From Strongylocentrotus purpuratus (taxonomy: Eukaryota > Echinodermata > Echinoidea > Camarodonta > Strongylocentrotidae): DNA of 64,000 nt. The stretch is from positions 310,001 to 374,000 of the forward strand of contig NW_022145607.1 in NCBI RefSeq assembly GCF_000002235.5, written 5' to 3'. Shown here piece by piece: positions 11,057 to 22,579 of this stretch. The stretch's first letter is position 1, and each line of letters starts with the position of its first letter. The notes under the pieces were generated by a model. The model did not search any database and was not told the origin of the DNA. It saw only the letters and a list, made by a program, of their open reading frames with translations. Made by a program: the position numbers and the translations under genes.

Positions 11057-11441
11057 GGGCGCGTTCATGCTTGATTTTGAAGGCAGAATGAGCGATTTGT
11101 AACGCTCATCGTAAACGCTCATCGTAAACGCTCATAGTAATCGCAGTTCCACGGTGCACTGTTCATGCTCACTTCTCCAGGAAATTCTCCTTGGGTGGCC
11201 TTCAGCTGGATTCGCAAACCTGTGTGTGCATGCTACGTAGACCCACTAGAAGTCAGTGCGTTGACCCCATTTAAACGCGTTTACAAATTGTAAACGCATC
11301 TTTTTGTGAGTTTACGATCGGCGATCGTGATCGCCGTTTTTCGGTGATTCTACAAAAGTGAGCATGAACGCAAGCGTGTTTTAAACTAAACGCGTAACAG
11401 ATGCCTGATTCTGCCTTCAAAATTTAAGCATGAACGCAGCC
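11057..11441. mobile_element. Harbinger-like inverted-repeat element, GTAAACGC word family
   Basis: The left end GGGCGCGTTCATGCTTGAT and the reverse complement of the right end GGCTGCGTTCATGCTTAAA begin a pairing that extends to about 35 bp (through TTTTGAAGGCAGAAT). Flanking triplets are TTT (11054-11056) and TTA (11442-11444), consistent with a decayed 3-bp TWA duplication of the PIF/Harbinger type. The body is full of AACGCTCATCGTAA, TAAACGC and GATCGC words on both strands. No transposase is present. Confidence 0.7.
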
Positions 11442-11444
11442 TTA

Positions 11445-12850
11445 GTCTAAGCATATGGTCTAAGATATGGAATCCTTGGGCCATTCATTTCAACTTCACA
11501 TTATGAACAGGTACTGTAGCTCTGCATGGACTTTTTACCTTTATTCTACTTCCACTAGATACCAGTCCTATGAGTCACAACCAACCCCCATAGACAGTCT
11601 GACAAGTAGGTTCCAGACTGTTTGTTTGTTTGTTGTTTGTCAAGTAATGTTCTCTTCAACACAGTCTAGAGACTTTATAGAGGCCAAAGGTCAGGTCTAT
11701 GGAGCTATCTGCTTGCACTTTGGGCTACATGCTGGACTGTGGAACCTGAATGAACAGGCACTTCCTCCCTCTACAGCATGGATGTGATAGAGGTGAATGT
11801 ATTATTATGTTTGGCCTCAGCAACACACAAAGGCTGACATGGTAACATAGCAATCAGCTATATCTTATCCATATCAGCTTCTTCTCTTTCCTTGTATTGT
11901 TTGTTGCCAGTTTATACACTCAATGACAAATCATCACATTCTTGATACGTTGCACATATAAACTAAATTGCAATTTGCCTAGTTCTTGCAGATGGTTTAA
12001 TTGAACTGTAAGCCGACCCCATTAACCATTTCTTATTTTCTATCTCTCATTTCTTCCAAAAATACCAAAATAACTCATAGTACACAGCCAAAATACATAC
12101 AAATCATTTCCCCACACTTTCTTTTCATTGCTCTTTCTCTTGATCTATTCTACCCCATCCCCTCTTTCTCTCTCTCTCTCTCTCTCTCCCTCCCTCCCTC
12201 CCTCCCTCCCTCCCTCCCTCTCCTTCTCCTTCTCCATCTCTCTCTCTCCCACTCACTCACTCAATCACTCACACACCCCCTCCCCTATCTCTCTCTCTCT
12301 GTATCCCATAACTGCATCCCTATACATGTCACTGAACATGAACTTCTTCAGCAGGTCGGTCTGTATTCATGTGCCCTTGTAATAATAACCCAGGCAGCTA
12401 GGCATGACTGTACACCGCTCTTAATTCCGGCAGGCTAATATTAGGCTAGTGATTCCACAAACTCATTACTCATGATCACAATCTACGATGTACGTAGGTA
12501 TTAATGAGGCTCTGCTTAGGCACCATTGACATGTAGGGGGTAATCAAATTTATATTAGCAGGTTAACTGTTTTTGTATTAACACAAATAGTCATACCTTC
12601 CTATGCCTAACCTATTATATTTGCTCGACATTACCAGGGAGCGGGCTTATCTGTAAATGGGCAAAGCAATTGAATCTGGTTGCTTACAATTTATTAATCA
12701 CTTTTTCCCCTGTCCTAAAATAAATATCAAATAGCCAATACAGACAAATATTTTTCTGCCCAGAACTTAGAAGCACTGAGGATTAATAGTTAGTTCACAA
12801 GTAAAATATGATACCATCACTACAGATATAATCCAGCTTGTACACTGATG
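11445..12850. other. No gene seen; TC/TCCC microsatellite inside
   Basis: A 106-residue frame at 11467-11787 has ordinary composition but no recognised domain. A TC, TCCC and CACT microsatellite occupies about 12165-12306 and causes serine/leucine-rich false frames. Nothing else is supported. Confidence 0.45.
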
Positions 12851-12856
12851 TGTTAA

Positions 12857-12995
12857 GCCTCGGTCACAAATGCCATTATGAACTGCTACGAAAGCTGTAC
12901 AAACGATTTTCAGACAATGGAAATTTAGGAAGACAATAGAAAAACAGGGAGATTTGTATGAACGCATCATTCGTACAAACCTTTGTGACAGTAGC
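12857..12995. mobile_element. Small TTAA-flanked inverted-repeat element
   Basis: The left end GCCTCGGTCACAAA and the reverse complement of the right end GCTACTGTCACAAA share 10 of 14 bases. Both ends are flanked by TTAA (12853-12856 and 12996-12999). Length is 139 bp with no coding content. The short, imperfect termini make this less certain than the other elements. Confidence 0.5.
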
Positions 12996-13654
12996 TTAAG
13001 GCACCCCTCTCTGCTTTGATGCCCCCTCAAATGTTATTTTCAGTTCACATTTTTCATAAGTTATGTAAATAATTTGATGACAGTTAAGCAACTACACCAG
13101 AAGCACACTTACATTAAGTGATATGAATTCATGAATACTACTCTGAATTCATGTCCCCTACATTTCAAATTCAGAAGTGTCCATTTAAAAAGTTTGCACA
13201 TTATCGACTGTGTCATTGACCTCAGCCTGTCCTCAAGTATTACTGGTTGAGATTTGAACTTAATCATGCATGGGTTGATATAGACAGTTATCTTTGAAGA
13301 TTAGTAAGACGTCAACTAGGCCTGAGTCATGTCGGGATTTTCATAAACCGGGTCCCGACGGCCTTGTACCGATCGGGACCCGGTGTCCCGAAATCAGCTC
13401 GCAGGATTTGTCACTTGCCTCTATAAAAAGCGCATATCATCAGTATGTCCCTTAAAAGTGACCCTTTTTATCAATCAAATTAATAAACACATGCATACCT
13501 CGGCTCAGATCGGTATATTCTTCCATTTGACATTATTTTCATCCATGATTGGCGATGTTTAGTGCCATTTTCGTGCCTCTAAAAGTAAAAAAACTGGGGC
13601 AGAAATGGAAAGACAACATTCGAGCCGCCATTTTGATTTATGCAGGTTGAATGA

Positions 13655-14690
13655 ATCTGGTCAAAAAATATGAATGTTAGAATAATAAAACGGCTTTCTA
13701 AAATTTCTTCTGTACAATATACCGATCATATAATATTTTAAAGACAAAATAAATATTTATCTCTTATTTCAAACATCGCATGCTTTTTTTTAAAAGCTGA
13801 AAATTACTTGGTCATCAAGAGTTTCGATACGGATAGCCGTTGAAAGGCAAGTTGAGACTAGCCTCGGAAAAATGCGCAGTGCTCCTCGTAATTAGCTGTA
13901 ATGCGTGCCAGAACGAACCCAAACAAAGACGTGATCTAAGGAGAAAAATCATTGAAAACTACGAGAGCACAATTGGAAAGACAACTACTGCTCAAAATTA
14001 CCATAATCAGATAGATAACTTGGACAAAGAATTCAATAATCGCCCAAGAAATGCCACAGAAATTGTGATAATCGAGGAGTAACTGGGTACATTTTTATCG
14101 CAAGGAGCCTGCTGCAAATACTCGAATCCTTTGTTATACTGCTTTTTTACCGTAGAGGGCGGTATTTGGCTCGTATAGCCTCGTGTTCAATTTAAACACG
14201 TGTAATTCGGATATTGCAGCAGGCCCTTCCGATAATGATTGTACCTATAGTAACTCCTTAAATATCACTATTTATGTGGCTTTTCTTGGACAACTATTGT
14301 TTTCTTCCTCCAAGTTATGTATCTGCTTACGATAATTTTGAGTAGTTGTCTTTCCAATTGTGCTCTCGTAGTTTTTAATAATTTTTTTCTCGTTACGATC
14401 ACGTCTTTCATGCTTTGTTTGGGTTCGTTCTGGCACGCATTACAGCTAACGAGGAGCACTGCGCATTTTTCCGAGACTAGTCTAAACTTGCCTTGCAACA
14501 GCTATCCGTATCGAAACTTCTTGTGATTACCAAGTAATTTTCACTTTTAAAAGAAGCATGCGGTGTTCAAAATCAAAGAAAAAATATATATATTGTCTTT
14601 TAAAAATTACTCGATCGGTATGTTGTAAAGAAGTACTTTTTAGAAAGCCGTTTTATTATTCAAACATTAATGTTTCTTTCAACCTGATTT
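13655..14690. repeat. Large inverted duplication, arms about 430 bp
   Basis: The left arm (about 13655-14090) and right arm (about 14255-14690) are diverged reverse complements, sharing for example CGGCTTTCTAAAA, GATACGGATAGC, AAATGCGCAGTGCTCCTCGT and GAGAGCACAATTGGAAAGAC. A peptide with KIIENYESTIGKTTT is open in the left arm. The right arm, read in reverse, gives a matching KIIKNYESTIGKTTT, with a whole-codon insertion between them. That could mean an ancestral coding segment or chance. Confidence 0.85.
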
Positions 14691-14729
14691 ATTAATTCTG
14701 CCGAGAGACCCGGCCAGTACAGTAGCCAT

Positions 14730-15249
14730 TAGTGCTGTAGTCAAACGTTTAACCGTCCGGTATCCGACCGCCCATGGCGGATTCCGTTTTCAATTGGACG
14801 GTTTCGTTTTCCCAATTTTTTTTTTTTTTTTTAATATTTTTTTTTTTTTTTTTTTTTTAAAGTTTCGATTTATGCCCCTCCACCTGGCACTATGCCTGGC
14901 AATGTCTCCCAGCTCAGTAATCTGTGTGTTGACTCACCACTCCAAAACTAGAAGAACACTCCAATTTGTCTGTCATCTTGGTTTGAAAGTAATCTTTGTA
15001 ATAGATCTCATCATCTCAATATGTAGTTTATAATAATAATTCATCCAACTTTTACACAAGGTTCTGTCCTAGGTCCTCTACTGTTTTTAATTTACATTAA
15101 TGATCTTACACATTCTTCTAAAAACAACATTATTAATATTATTTGTGACAAGTTCACAAGCACAAATCGGCCCCTTTAAATGCACCTCGCAGTTACAGGA
15201 AAGTTGCCGACAGAGTCGGTAAAAAAAAAATTAAAAAAAAAAAAAAAAA

Positions 15250-15284
<35 letters not shown>

Positions 15285-15371
15285 AATTTTTTTAAATCGT
15301 TTAACCGAAAACCGTCCGGTTTTGACTGGCGGTTAAACGGAATTGGAGATATCCGTGATGTTACAGCACTA
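14730..15371. mobile_element. Nested hAT-like element carrying a LINE fragment
   Basis: Termini TAGTGCTGTA and TACAGCACTA are perfect inverted repeats. GTAGCCAT flanks both sides exactly (14722-14729, 15372-15379), an 8-bp duplication. Subterminal TTTAACCGTCCGG and CCGGTTTTGACTGGCGG words are arranged inversely. Long T and A runs border a plus-strand LINE reverse-transcriptase fragment. It sits inside the right arm of the 13317-15654 element and is therefore younger. Confidence 0.9.
14868..15190 (+). pseudogene. LINE reverse-transcriptase fragment
   Basis: From about 15056 the plus strand reads QGSVLGPLLFLIYINDLTHS and then SKNN, the conserved motif after the SYLSNR segment in CR1/Jockey-like reverse transcriptases. 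The part before it (14868-15050) aligns base by base with the copies at 8405-8765 (reversed) and 30108-30490, but the frame is interrupted. The YADD box is absent. It is a captured remnant. Confidence 0.75.
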
Positions 15372-15662
15372 GTAGCCATGCTAGCAGCTGGCAACAACAA
15401 CCCCATGGGGCGAACTGCCTTAATTGCAACCCATATTTATATCAGCAGTTCTGATTGATTCACGATGAGCTAGAATATGATTGGTAACCATTAATACTTA
15501 AGTTTTAAGGTGGATTGATTTTAGTTGTGTTCAAAACTGCAATTTCTTACATATTTCGTTATTTTTTTCGGAGCGTCGGTTCTCAAAAAACGAAACCGGG
15601 ACCCGACGGCAACGGTCGGGTCCCGGTGTGATCGACCGTACCGACTCAAGCCTAACGTCAAC

Positions 15663-17540
15663 ACACTCTTTGAGTTAACAAAGGGCAATCTGTCTATGGG
15701 ATAACAGCACCACCCCACCACCACTCACATACCTCCTTACTTCAGAATTACATAGTGTGTGATACACACTGTATATTCAGTTTTTTTGTTTTACAACTGT
15801 ATCATGTATGTAGATATTAGTTTACAGCCATATTCATGTTGTCCCTACCACAGTTATCCTGCAAATCCTACTGAGCAAGAGCATAATCTTCACTAATCCA
15901 TCACCCCCCCCCCCCCCCCATTCACTATTCCCTTCCTTTGTCATTTTGAACAGTATCAAAGCAAGGCCTAACACTTAGGCTTAATAGCGGCATGATCAAG
16001 AACAATAGGAGAGTGGATTTATTCAAGGTGTAACTTGAAACTAACACCAAAGATTAAAGTGATTTGCTTTTGTCTGATGTACAATACATACCTACTTACA
16101 CCTACAGTGTACTATCATTTCGTCCCTATTTTCACGAAGTCGTAACGCAAAGTTAATGCGATTTTCATTCACTACCGTCACTTCGTGAAAATAGGGACGA
16201 TTTATACCACCCAGCAGCCTATGTAAAGGGGTAATACCATGTATAGATGCTCACTGATGATTTGTAAATTTAAAAATGGTAGCCAAAACAGATCAATGGG
16301 TACAGTATATGAATTGAAGGGAATCACAGCATGAAATCATAAACCATTTTTTATTTCTCAAAATGTATGAAAAGACTATATACTAAAGACTATAGGAGAA
16401 CTGGCAACCAGTAAATTGGATGATCCCCTAAATAATGTTAAAAATCTGTGAGAGCTAAAAGGTAGATATGAAGGGTCAATTAAAATATATGATTGGGCGC
16501 ATACACAGGTATGCCAATTTTCCAACATAAAACTGTTTAACATGAGTATAGGCTATATGAACATGTACAGTACACAACAACCTTCAAGGCCCTGTAGCCT
16601 ATAGTCTATAGAAACAAAATACTTGATGGAGTTTACCAATACCTAGAATTTGGGAAGGTTATAGGCCTACTTGTTCACTTGATTTTATAAGATTTTAACA
16701 GATATATTTTGTGCATACAAGGTTTACTTAATATCAATCAGAAACACAAACAAAACCAAGCCAGAGAATGAACATATGCATATATATATATATGTATAAT
16801 ATTCTGACTAGACTTTCATCAATGTGCAAAACTTTGTCAGTGATCAAAGAGATTTACTGTGAACCCCCAAATCAAATCTGAATTCCAAAATCATACTCCT
16901 GCAACTTATGAACATGTACAATTGTTCTGTAAAGAAAGCAAGTATGAGTCCCTGTCTAGATACACAATACTTGAGTGAGGTAGTTAATATTAGTTATATT
17001 CTAATGGGGAGAATGCTGGGGATGGATTTCTTCATTTGATTGAACCCAGAACCTGTTTGATATAATCCCTAGGATATGAAAGCAGTCAGACAGGATTAGG
17101 CTAAACCTAGCAACCCAGCTTCCTTTCATTGTAAACTGATCTTTCATTCACTCAAAAACAGGCTCGTATTATGATTATTCTCTCAGTTTCGTTTCAAATT
17201 TCAAGCACAAACAACGGCCAAACCACATTGTGTGCAAAAATAGCTGAGGTTTGAGGGCAGTCTGCTCATAACATCTGAAAGAAAACTCCTGTAAATGATT
17301 TTCAAAAGAGCAACTGAAAATAGAAATGATGCCAATGGTCCATTATGTGTTGTTAACCTGCTTATAATCACCTCCCTTTCTACTTTCTTCAAAGGAAAGA
17401 TAAAAGAGGCATATTTATTTCAAAATATCATGGTTATTTTTAGCATTTTAATCTAATAAAAGTTTTAAAAGCTTTCAGTAACCGTGATGATTTGAAAATC
17501 AGCATTTTCATTGATTATGATGTCAATCTTTCAGATGTCA
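15663..17540. other. No gene seen
   Basis: AT-rich DNA with a C run at about 15904-15919 and an AT dinucleotide tract near 16780. Apart from the small hairpin at 16121-16199, no element end or exon was found. Confidence 0.45.
16121..16199. repeat. Tiny inverted-repeat element
   Basis: Perfect 20-bp arms CGTCCCTATTTTCACGAAGT and its complement (16180-16199) enclose 39 bases. ATTT lies on both sides (16117-16120, 16200-16203) and may be a short target duplication. No coding content. Confidence 0.7.
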
Positions 17541-17599
17541 GTATCTAAGCGTAGATAATATCGTATGGTATTAACCTAAAGCTTCATCCTGCATGCATC

Positions 17600-20500
17600 T
17601 AGAAACATAACATTACCTACATGTATGTATACTGCCTGGACGGTAAGCCCATCAGCAACCCCCGTAAGGGCATATTATGCATCAGACACACAGTCCGTAC
17701 CAGGGGTATTCATTTTCCATCTGGTAGTGGTAGTTTGGCAATACCTTTTGATGCTTATTGTGCTTTGAAGGACAATGGCTTGCTACATGTAAGGGGCAGA
17801 CGTGGAGGTGCCCACATGCATAAATCAAAGCATGTACATGTACATAATAATGTGGAAAGTAAATTGTCATCTGATAATCAAGTTACAACAACATACAGGA
17901 ATGAACTTGATGTTAGGCACTGGAACGTCCACTCTGCACGCAACAAAACTTGCTATGTGGCTGACTATGCTATTGAACATAATGTAGATGTTTTATTCTT
18001 GACTGAAACCTGGCTACGTGAGGATGATAATGTTATAATAGGTGAACTTAAACCACCGGGTTACTCGTTCTTAAATGTCCCCCGATCATCCGACGAGGAT
18101 CATCATGGGGGGATAGGGATTCTTTCTAAGAGTGAACTCAATCTGCAACTTGTTCCTGGTATTCTTCCTGATACAGTAACCTTTGAACACGCGTTGATAT
18201 CCAACACTACGAGAGACATTCACTTTGTCGTTATCTACAGACCCCCTCCTTCAGCTAAAAATGGCTTACGTACTTCCTCATTCTTATCAGAGTTCGACAT
18301 TTTTATTGATGCTGCAAGTCTGCTGCCAGGTATGCTTGTTCTGATGGGTGATATGAATATTCATTTTGATATTCCAGGGAAATCAGACGTGGCTCATGTT
18401 CTATCTTCACTCTCTGCAAATGGTCTTGTACAGAACATTTCGGAGCCAACGCACAGGTTGGGACATACACTTGACCCTATCATCACTCGTGTTGATGGTG
18501 ATAGTTTGATGAACTACAAAGTTCACGTCAATCATATCTCTGATCACCACGTGGTATGTGCTTCTCTAAGAGTGTATCATCCTGAGTTGATATCAACAAA
18601 AATATCATACAGGAACTTCAAAGACATGGATCACTCCAATTTTGCCTCTGAGCTCGCGGCTAAACTTGATGCTCCTAAGGCTGATAATGGGACTGCTGAT
18701 GAATGTCGTATCAATAAGATCGTATCGGAATTCGACTCTGCCGTCCAGGAGACTCTTGACTCTACCGCTCCCATGAAGACAGTCACCATCAAGGCTCGTC
18801 GCAGGCCCAGGTGGTATAACTCGACAATAGGGGATTCACGCCGTGAACGCCGCCGATGTGAAAGGCGGTGGGGGAAACACAAGACTGATGTAAATTTGAG
18901 TGCTTTCCAAGCTGCAAAACTTCATGTCAAAAAGTGCATCACCATGGCCAAGTGTGAATACTTTACCTGTGCTCTTGAGGAGTGTACTCCAAAGACTGCC
19001 TTCCAAGTACTGAATAGGTTACTGAACACCAATGAAAAGGTTCTTCCTGTACATGACTTGCCAGCTGAATTAGCAGACAGATTCGCCAACTTCTTCACTG
19101 ATAAAGTCCTGAAGATTCGGAATGAACTTGATGGCAATGATCCCGATCCATTGTTCACATCCTGCTGTAATCAGGGGATAGGTCTTCAGTTCCGAGAGTT
19201 CGCCGAAGTATCTGAGAGTGAAGTAGAGAATATCATCAAATGTTCATCATCAAAGAGTTGCTCCCTTGACCCTCTACCAACATGGCTGTTGAAGAAACAT
19301 CTCAGAGTTGTACTACCTGAACTTGTTCACCTTACGAACCAGGTTCTGTCTAGTGGTGTCTTTCCTACAGATCTCAAAGAGGCACTAGTGTTACCAGTCA
19401 TCAAGAAAGCGTCAATGGATAGAAATGATCTACGGAGCTATCGCCCTGTATCAAATATACCATTTCGGTCTAAGATTATCGAGCGAATAATGCTTAGACA
19501 ACTTACTGAGCACATCCAGGATAATGGACTTGCTGAGCCCATGCAATCGGCATACAAAGAACACCATAGCACTGAAACAGCACTACTTAAGATTCAGACG
19601 GATTTACTTCAAGCCATTGACAGTCAGAAAGGAGTAATGATGGTGCTGCTTGACTTGTCTGCTGCGTTTGACACAGTGGACCATAACATTCTGCTGAATC
19701 GTCTTGAAGACCATTTTGGTATTACAGGTCTCGCTCTCAAGCTTATCCATTCATACCTTGAAGACCGCAACAGCCATGTTCTAATCTCTGGTCAGCTTTC
19801 GAAAGCTTGTAGATTGCCACATGGAATTCCACAAGGTTCTGTCATCGGACCCTTGTTTTTCACCCTTTACATTCGTCCCATTGGTGATATTCTTCGGGCT
19901 CATGGAGTATTCTTTCATATGTATGCAGATGACATTCAGATCTACGTGATGTTTGACCCAACTGATCCAGTGGCAATTGATGCTGCGCTTGGCAGACTCA
20001 GTAGTTGTATCACTGAAATTCAGCGTTGGATGAATGCGAACAAGCTCAAACTCAACGATGGCAAGACAGAATTCTTTGTCTCTGCTTCACCGCATCATCG
20101 GTCATCCCATCTAATGAATGATGTCAAACTGATGATTGGTGAGAAATCCTTCCCACCATGTAAGTCCATCCGCAATCTGGGAGTAACACTTGAACCATCT
20201 GTGAACTTAAGTCTGCATGTTAACCTTCTCAGCAGAAGCATCAAGTACCACCTACGTAACCTGTGGAGGGTGAGGCGGTTTATTGATCAATCAACATGCC
20301 ACGCTGCGGCGAGGGCTCTCGTCCTTTCCAGACTAGACTACTGCAACAGTCTCTTCAGTGTTCTCAGCCAGAGGGACCTTGATCGTCTTCAGAGACTCCA
20401 AAACTCAGCGGCAAGGCTCGTCTTTTCTGCTCCTCTTCGGACTCACATAACACCACTTCGACTTGAACTCCATTGGCTGCCTGTACGACAGAGAATAGCT

Positions 20501-20929
20501 TTTAAGATCCTACTACTGGTCTACAAGTCTCTCAACCACCGATGTCCCCCGTACATAGCTGACTGCTTGGTTCGTCGTCCTCGAGTCCGAAATACCCGCT
20601 CATCATCATCCATCTGGCTCACTCAGTGTCTCTCTAAGAAACGTGCTGGTGAATTGTCTTTTCCATCGGTTGCTGCAAAACTGTGGAACCAACTACCTAC
20701 TGCTGTGCAGACTGCCTCATCTGTTGACCAGTTCAAGAAACTACTCAAGTCACATCTTTTCTGCTAGAAATTACTTTATTACCAGCCTACATATACTTTG
20801 CTGATCTCTAAGAAGTGTCTAACTTTTGTTTTTAAGTGGCCCAAACATTGTCGAGCATGTGTGCAGCGCTTTGTAACTGCAAGGAAAAGGCGCTATATCA
20901 AATATCTTTTGGATTGGATTGGATTGGAA
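17600..20929 (+). mobile_element. CR1/L2-group LINE, ORF2 and 3' tail intact
   Basis: The element comprises an uninterrupted ORF2 (17621-20767), a short 3' untranslated region with GTGCAGCGCTTTGTAA and GGCGCTATATCAAA, and a terminal GGATT/ATTGG pentamer repeat (about 20911-20929) instead of poly-A. CR1/L2-type LINEs end in such short tandem repeats. No ORF1 was found upstream, and no target duplication was identified, so the left boundary is approximate and the copy is probably 5'-truncated or of a type whose ORF1 is lost. The lack of any stop in 1048 codons indicates a young insertion. Confidence 0.9.
17621..20767 (+). CDS. LINE ORF2: endonuclease and reverse transcriptase
   Basis: This 1048-residue protein nicks target DNA and reverse-transcribes the element RNA (target-primed reverse transcription). 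An apurinic-type endonuclease spans about residues 98-315: WN at 101-102, TETW with E129, GDMN with D244 and N246, SDHH with D308 and H309. The reverse transcriptase spans about 560-830: LRSYRPVSN, SAYKEHHSTETAL, motif A LDLSAAFDTVD (D678, D684), GIPQGS at 735-740, and the catalytic YADD at 768-771. The C-terminal part has LSRLDYCNSL, LHWLPVRQRI and a final FKKLLKSHLF, all typical of CR1/L2 proteins. About 90 residues precede the endonuclease and include a basic GLLHVRGRRGG segment. All listed catalytic residues are present. The first ATG of the frame is taken as start, but the true start could be further in. Confidence 0.93.
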   Translation: MYVYCLDGKPISNPRKGILCIRHTVRTRGIHFPSGSGSLAIPFDAYCALKDNGLLHVRGRRGGAHMHKSKHVHVHNNVESKLSSDNQVTTTYRNELDVRHWNVHSARNKTCYVADYAIEHNVDVLFLTETWLREDDNVIIGELKPPGYSFLNVPRSSDEDHHGGIGILSKSELNLQLVPGILPDTVTFEHALISNTTRDIHFVVIYRPPPSAKNGLRTSSFLSEFDIFIDAASLLPGMLVLMGDMNIHFDIPGKSDVAHVLSSLSANGLVQNISEPTHRLGHTLDPIITRVDGDSLMNYKVHVNHISDHHVVCASLRVYHPELISTKISYRNFKDMDHSNFASELAAKLDAPKADNGTADECRINKIVSEFDSAVQETLDSTAPMKTVTIKARRRPRWYNSTIGDSRRERRRCERRWGKHKTDVNLSAFQAAKLHVKKCITMAKCEYFTCALEECTPKTAFQVLNRLLNTNEKVLPVHDLPAELADRFANFFTDKVLKIRNELDGNDPDPLFTSCCNQGIGLQFREFAEVSESEVENIIKCSSSKSCSLDPLPTWLLKKHLRVVLPELVHLTNQVLSSGVFPTDLKEALVLPVIKKASMDRNDLRSYRPVSNIPFRSKIIERIMLRQLTEHIQDNGLAEPMQSAYKEHHSTETALLKIQTDLLQAIDSQKGVMMVLLDLSAAFDTVDHNILLNRLEDHFGITGLALKLIHSYLEDRNSHVLISGQLSKACRLPHGIPQGSVIGPLFFTLYIRPIGDILRAHGVFFHMYADDIQIYVMFDPTDPVAIDAALGRLSSCITEIQRWMNANKLKLNDGKTEFFVSASPHHRSSHLMNDVKLMIGEKSFPPCKSIRNLGVTLEPSVNLSLHVNLLSRSIKYHLRNLWRVRRFIDQSTCHAAARALVLSRLDYCNSLFSVLSQRDLDRLQRLQNSAARLVFSAPLRTHITPLRLELHWLPVRQRIAFKILLLVYKSLNHRCPPYIADCLVRRPRVRNTRSSSSIWLTQCLSKKRAGELSFPSVAAKLWNQLPTAVQTASSVDQFKKLLKSHLFC

Positions 20930-21682
20930 CTCATTCTATTCAAACTAGTAAGAGATGTAAGGCCGAAGTGAGTGCATACAAAGTGCATCAACCTCTAAAA
21001 TCAATTCACAATAAATTGCCTCTCTGGATCATGACGTTTGACCTTTAACCAAAGTGCTGAAACAAACATGTCTTTATCATACATTTCAAATTCATCAACC
21101 ATTTTTTAATGGATCTACTGTTCCTCAACTTTAAAGGATCTATCTAACTTTTCAAACAGGTTTTGAAAAGATATGGTTGTTTTTTGTTTTTATTTGTCAG
21201 AGAAATACGGTATACAATAATTCCCTAAACATTTTTAGAACAAAATATCAACATTTACAACATACTTGACAAGTTGACATACATGTACACTGTACATAGT
21301 ATTACTGTTGATTTTAGACTTCAATGTCAATGATCAATGTTAAATGTTACTATACTTTTGCCTCTAGATCATTTATATCATGATGAAAACATTTTGTCTT
21401 GATTCACACACTGAACTGAAGACAGGTGGTATTCTTTTCTCTTTCTACAAACTTCTGATACTGTTAACAAATCCAAGTGATCCTAAACATAGTATTGGGC
21501 CTTTAAACAGAATAAGAATTGTCATCATTTCCTGACAAATCTAGTGTGAACTCAAAATCAAATAAAAAGCGGACTACAGATCTATAATCCTAGGCCTACT
21601 ATCCAAAAATCTATTTTCTTCCTTCTACTCAACCCCTCTATCCACCTTGTAATTGATCCTCTTCCTTCAATATTCTCTCTCT

Positions 21683-21715
<33 letters not shown>

Positions 21716-21720
21716 CATCT

Positions 21721-21766
<46 letters not shown>

Positions 21767-22566
21767 CTCTCTCTCTCTCTCTCTTTGGATCAATTGTCTG
21801 ATCTAGTTTCAGCTCAGCGAATGTTTTTCAAGGGGTTTTCATGAAAATTTATGAGGTTGATTCTTTTTACCATATTGCTCTCCACTGCCGAACTTTAATT
21901 TCATTCTCATACAAACATTGACACAAGTTATTGCTTAAATGTACTTGTACTGTACATCCATTTTGACAAGAAAGAGGATTACAGTACACTTTTACGAATC
22001 TTTTTGATGTTTTAGGGCAAGTAAAAATACAAATTATTAGTCAAAAATGCATTGCCCGAAGGCTCTAAAAGAGCTCAAGTATGGGCTTAAGAGAGCTCAA
22101 TCCAAAACAATTTTTGTCAATGAATAAATTTTACTTTTGACTCTATCAAGTCCAAAAGAGGTATGTAATTAAAAAAATTAGTATTTCAATTACACACACC
22201 TGTAACATTAATACATAATAATATGTTAATTTACAAATATACTATCTCCAACTGAAATGTTGGAAAATGATTCAAACGAGAAATCATCATTGATAATAGA
22301 GGTTTCATCTCTTCTCAGCAAAAACAAGGAGAGAAACATTACACATGTTACATGTATATATTTTTTATCTCAGTTATTGAATCTAAATTATTTACTCAGC
22401 TATTGTTTCTTCACTATCTTGTTGAACTTTGGATGAATCTTGACACGTCGACTGTTTGATAGCTCCTCTGCATGACTTCAAGTTCAAGCTGACCTACAAT
22501 GTGTTTTTAAGTTTTACTGCGCTACAAACTATCTTGACAAGGTAGATACATGTCAAACAGCAACTG

Positions 22567-22579
22567 TGACCTATGACCT
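22567..22579 (-). promoter_or_regulatory. Perfect DR1 nuclear-receptor site (candidate)
   Basis: TGACCT-A-TGACCT on the plus strand is AGGTCA repeated directly with one base between on the minus strand, the consensus bound by RXR heterodimers, HNF4 and COUP-type receptors. No neighbouring gene start was identified, so function is unproven. Confidence 0.3.

Larger units (their letters stand above)
13317..15654. mobile_element. hAT-like element with exact 8-bp duplication, hosting a second one
   Basis: The left end TAGGCCTGAGTC and the reverse complement of the right end TAGGCTTGAGTC differ at one base. ACGTCAAC flanks both sides exactly (13309-13316, 15655-15662), an 8-bp target duplication as in hAT transposons. 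Just inside each end is a small hairpin of CGGGTCCCGA/TCGGGACCCG words. The interior holds an inverted duplication (13655-14690) and a complete second element (14730-15371). Without that insert the element would be about 1.69 kb. No transposase domain was recognised. Confidence 0.85.

Noticed and set aside
11467-11787. 106-residue plus-strand frame as a gene
   Set aside because: Ordinary composition but no domain, no splice evidence and a very short isolated frame.
13309-15662. LTR-type or Polinton-type element
   Set aside because: Ends are inverted rather than direct repeats, duplications are 8 bp, and there is no polymerase, integrase or capsid-like frame.
17201-17392. Possible LINE ORF1 remnant upstream of ORF2
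   Set aside because: The only frame there is on the opposite strand and shows no zinc knuckle, coiled coil or RNA-binding motif.
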